This document shows, one piece after another, positions 62,484-64,000 of a DNA stretch of 64,000 bases; within the stretch, counting starts at the first letter, position 1; each line of letters starts with the position of its first letter. The translations under genes and the position numbers were made by a program. A model generated the notes under the pieces. That model had not been told where the DNA came from. It saw only the letters and a list, made by a program, of their open reading frames with translations, and made no database searches. Source of the DNA: Cognatishimia activa (GTDB lineage: Bacteria > Pseudomonadota > Alphaproteobacteria > Rhodobacterales > Rhodobacteraceae); the NCBI RefSeq assembly GCF_001458335.1, contig NZ_CYTO01000020.1, positions 62,001 to 126,000 of the forward strand, read 5' to 3'.

Positions 62484-63677
62484 ATGAATATCCATGAATA
62501 CCAGGCGAAGGCATTGCTTCGCTCTTACGGTGCCCCGGTTTCTGAAGGACGCGTTGTCCTGAAGGCCGAGGACGCTAAAACCGCAGCGGGCGAACTTGAT
62601 GGACCTCTTTGGGTTGTCAAAGCTCAGATCCACGCAGGTGGCCGCGGCAAAGGCTCTTTCAAAGAAGCAGAAGCTGGTGAAAAGGGCGGTGTTCGCCTGA
62701 CCAAATCTGTTGAAGAAGCCGCAGAAGAAGCCAAGAACATGCTCGGTCGCACACTGGTGACACACCAGACAGGCCCAGCAGGCAAGCAAGTGAACCGCAT
62801 CTATATCGAAGCAGGTTCCGGCATTGAAACAGAACTGTATCTGGCTCTGTTGGTCGACCGTCAGACATCTCGCGTGTCTTTCGTATGCTCCACAGAAGGT
62901 GGCATGGACATTGAAGAAGTTGCGGAAGCAACTCCTGAAAAGATCCTGTCCTTCTCTGTTGATCCAGCGACAGGTTTCCAACCTTACCACGGTCGCCGCA
63001 TCGCATTCTCTTTGGGCCTGAAGGGCGCACAGGTAAAGCAGTGCGTGAAACTGATGTCCCAGCTCTACAAAGCCTTCATTGAGAAGGATATGGAGATGCT
63101 GGAAATCAACCCACTGATCGTAACCGACTCTGGTGACCTGAAAGTTCTGGACGCGAAACTGGGCTTTGACGGCAACGCGGTCTACCGCCACCCAGATGTT
63201 GCAGAACTGCGCGACGAAACAGAAGAAGATCCAAAAGAGCTTGAGGCGTCCAAGTACGACCTGAACTACATCGCTCTGGACGGTGAAATCGGCTGTATGG
63301 TGAACGGCGCGGGTCTCGCGATGGCAACCATGGACATCATCAAACTCTACGGTGCAGAGCCAGCAAACTTCCTCGACGTAGGTGGTGGCGCGACCAAAGA
63401 GAAAGTGACCGAAGCGTTCAAGATCATCACTTCTGATCCAAACGTTAAAGGCATCTTGGTCAACATCTTCGGCGGCATCATGCGCTGTGACGTGATCGCA
63501 GAGGGCGTTGTGGCTGCTGTGAAAGAAGTTGGTCTGCAAGTGCCACTGGTTGTTCGTCTGGAAGGCACCAATGTGGAAGCCGGTAAAGACATCATCAACA
63601 ACTCCGATGTTGACGTGATCGCGGCAGACAACCTGTCCGATGGCGCTGAAAAGATCGTCAAAGCGGTGAAAGGATAA
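62484..63677 (+). CDS. sucC: Succinyl-CoA synthetase beta subunit
   Basis: A 397-residue ATP-grasp protein. The opening [20 protein letters not shown] and [20 protein letters not shown] are typical; the C-terminal CoA-ligase part includes [18 protein letters not shown] and [18 protein letters not shown]. With SucD it makes ATP from succinyl-CoA. It starts after a tandem operator and is 4 bases from sucD. Codon use is strongly biased, suggesting high expression. Confidence 0.97.
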   Translation: MNIHEYQAKALLRSYGAPVSEGRVVLKAEDAKTAAGELDGPLWVVKAQIHAGGRGKGSFKEAEAGEKGGVRLTKSVEEAAEEAKNMLGRTLVTHQTGPAGKQVNRIYIEAGSGIETELYLALLVDRQTSRVSFVCSTEGGMDIEEVAEATPEKILSFSVDPATGFQPYHGRRIAFSLGLKGAQVKQCVKLMSQLYKAFIEKDMEMLEINPLIVTDSGDLKVLDAKLGFDGNAVYRHPDVAELRDETEEDPKELEASKYDLNYIALDGEIGCMVNGAGLAMATMDIIKLYGAEPANFLDVGGGATKEKVTEAFKIITSDPNVKGILVNIFGGIMRCDVIAEGVVAAVKEVGLQVPLVVRLEGTNVEAGKDIINNSDVDVIAADNLSDGAEKIVKAVKG

Positions 63678-63681
63678 GAAA

Positions 63682-64000
63682 ATGGCCATTCTCGTAGACG
63701 AAAATACCAAAGTCATCTGTCAGGGTCTGACCGGCTCTCAGGGTACTTTCCACTCTGAACAAGCAATCGCTTACGGCACCAAAATGGTTGGCGGCGTGAC
63801 ACCGGGTAAAGGTGGTCAGGAACATTTGGGCCTGCCAATCTTTAACTCCGTGCACGAAGCGAAAGCGACTACCGAAGCGAACGCTTCCGTGATCTATGTT
63901 CCTCCTCCCTTCGCGGCGGATTCCATTCTGGAAGCCATCGACGCGGAAATGGAACTGATCATCTGTATCACTGAAGGCATTCCTGTGCTGGACATGATGG
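63682..64000 (+). CDS. sucD: Succinyl-CoA synthetase alpha subunit, N-terminal part
   Basis: The first 106 residues are present ([20 protein letters not shown]); the gene runs past the window edge. The CoA-binding part ([21 protein letters not shown], then [16 protein letters not shown]) is normal. The active-site His lies further on and cannot be checked. It follows sucC by 4 bases in the same operon. Confidence 0.96.
   Translation, partial: MAILVDENTKVICQGLTGSQGTFHSEQAIAYGTKMVGGVTPGKGGQEHLGLPIFNSVHEAKATTEANASVIYVPPPFAADSILEAIDAEMELIICITEGIPVLDMM

Noticed and set aside
62343-63716. A 457-codon open frame antisense to sucC
   Set aside because: Produced by the codon bias of sucC; the translation is rich in Phe, Cys and His without any motif.

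Overview
The window is a chromosomal segment of an alphaproteobacterium, almost certainly a marine Roseobacter-group Rhodobacteraceae. The evidence is a complete set of ethylmalonyl-CoA pathway genes (ccr, ecm, mch, mcl2) near sdhCDAB, mdh and sucCD, a RpoHII-type heat-shock sigma factor, an Irr-type iron box before a NifU-like gene, and the mreBCD-mrdA-rodA, glnD-murJ-trpS and gshB-yraN-rsmI-lpoA gene orders. I see no rRNA, tRNA, insertion sequence, prophage or CRISPR array. Nearly all of the DNA is coding.

Layout. 1-4.9 kb: rod-shape operon (end of mreB, mreC, mreD, mrdA, rodA). 4.9-9.3 kb: a LysR regulator divergent from a VOC protein and a GhrA-like reductase, then SseB-like, iron-sulfur uracil-DNA glycosylase-like and LysE-type genes. 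9.3-12.2 kb: ArsR regulator with a C-terminal cysteine cluster, its permease, and NhaA. 12.3-14.9 kb: a KpsT-like ATPase and a KpsE-like chain-length/export protein with a long cytoplasmic extension, with no permease gene beside them. 14.9-26.6 kb: housekeeping genes (M3 peptidase, membrane-anchored ThiF/MoeB protein, dut, coaBC, rpoH2, cobU and a histidine phosphatase, GST-like protein, yifB/comM, gshB, yraN, rsmI). 26.7-34 kb: lpoA-like lipoprotein, glnD, murJ, a catalytically dead rhomboid, trpS. 34-43 kb: UspA, Nfu under an Irr box, tsaB, rimI, a complete BMP-type nucleoside ABC importer, and a TSUP exporter with a TIGR02186 partner. 43-52 kb: SDR, RecD-like helicase, ccr and ecm divergent, acylphosphatase, an exported JAMM-like protein, GNAT and deoD. 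52-64 kb: sdhCDAB with an extra gene between sdhA and sdhB, mch, DUF1737, mcl2, a TSUP protein, mdh, a glycosyltransferase, sucC and the start of sucD.

The last 18 kb works as a carbon-assimilation block. Ccr and Ecm carry C4/C5 CoA esters towards methylsuccinyl-CoA. Mch hydrates mesaconyl-CoA. Mcl2 hydrolyses malyl-CoA to malate, and Sdh, Mdh and SucCD run the neighbouring TCA reactions.

The strongest unexplained signal is regulatory. The promoters of sdhCDAB and sucCD, about 6 kb apart, each carry two perfect TGTGATCACA palindromes whose centres are exactly 21 bp apart. Other points worth checking are the sulfotransferase-like gene inside the sdh operon, the glycosyltransferase between mdh and sucC, the pseudo-rhomboid, a GST fused to a TRASH-like cysteine module, and a hairpin that covers the ribosome binding site of yifB. 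All functional names come from reading the protein sequences. No database search was run.
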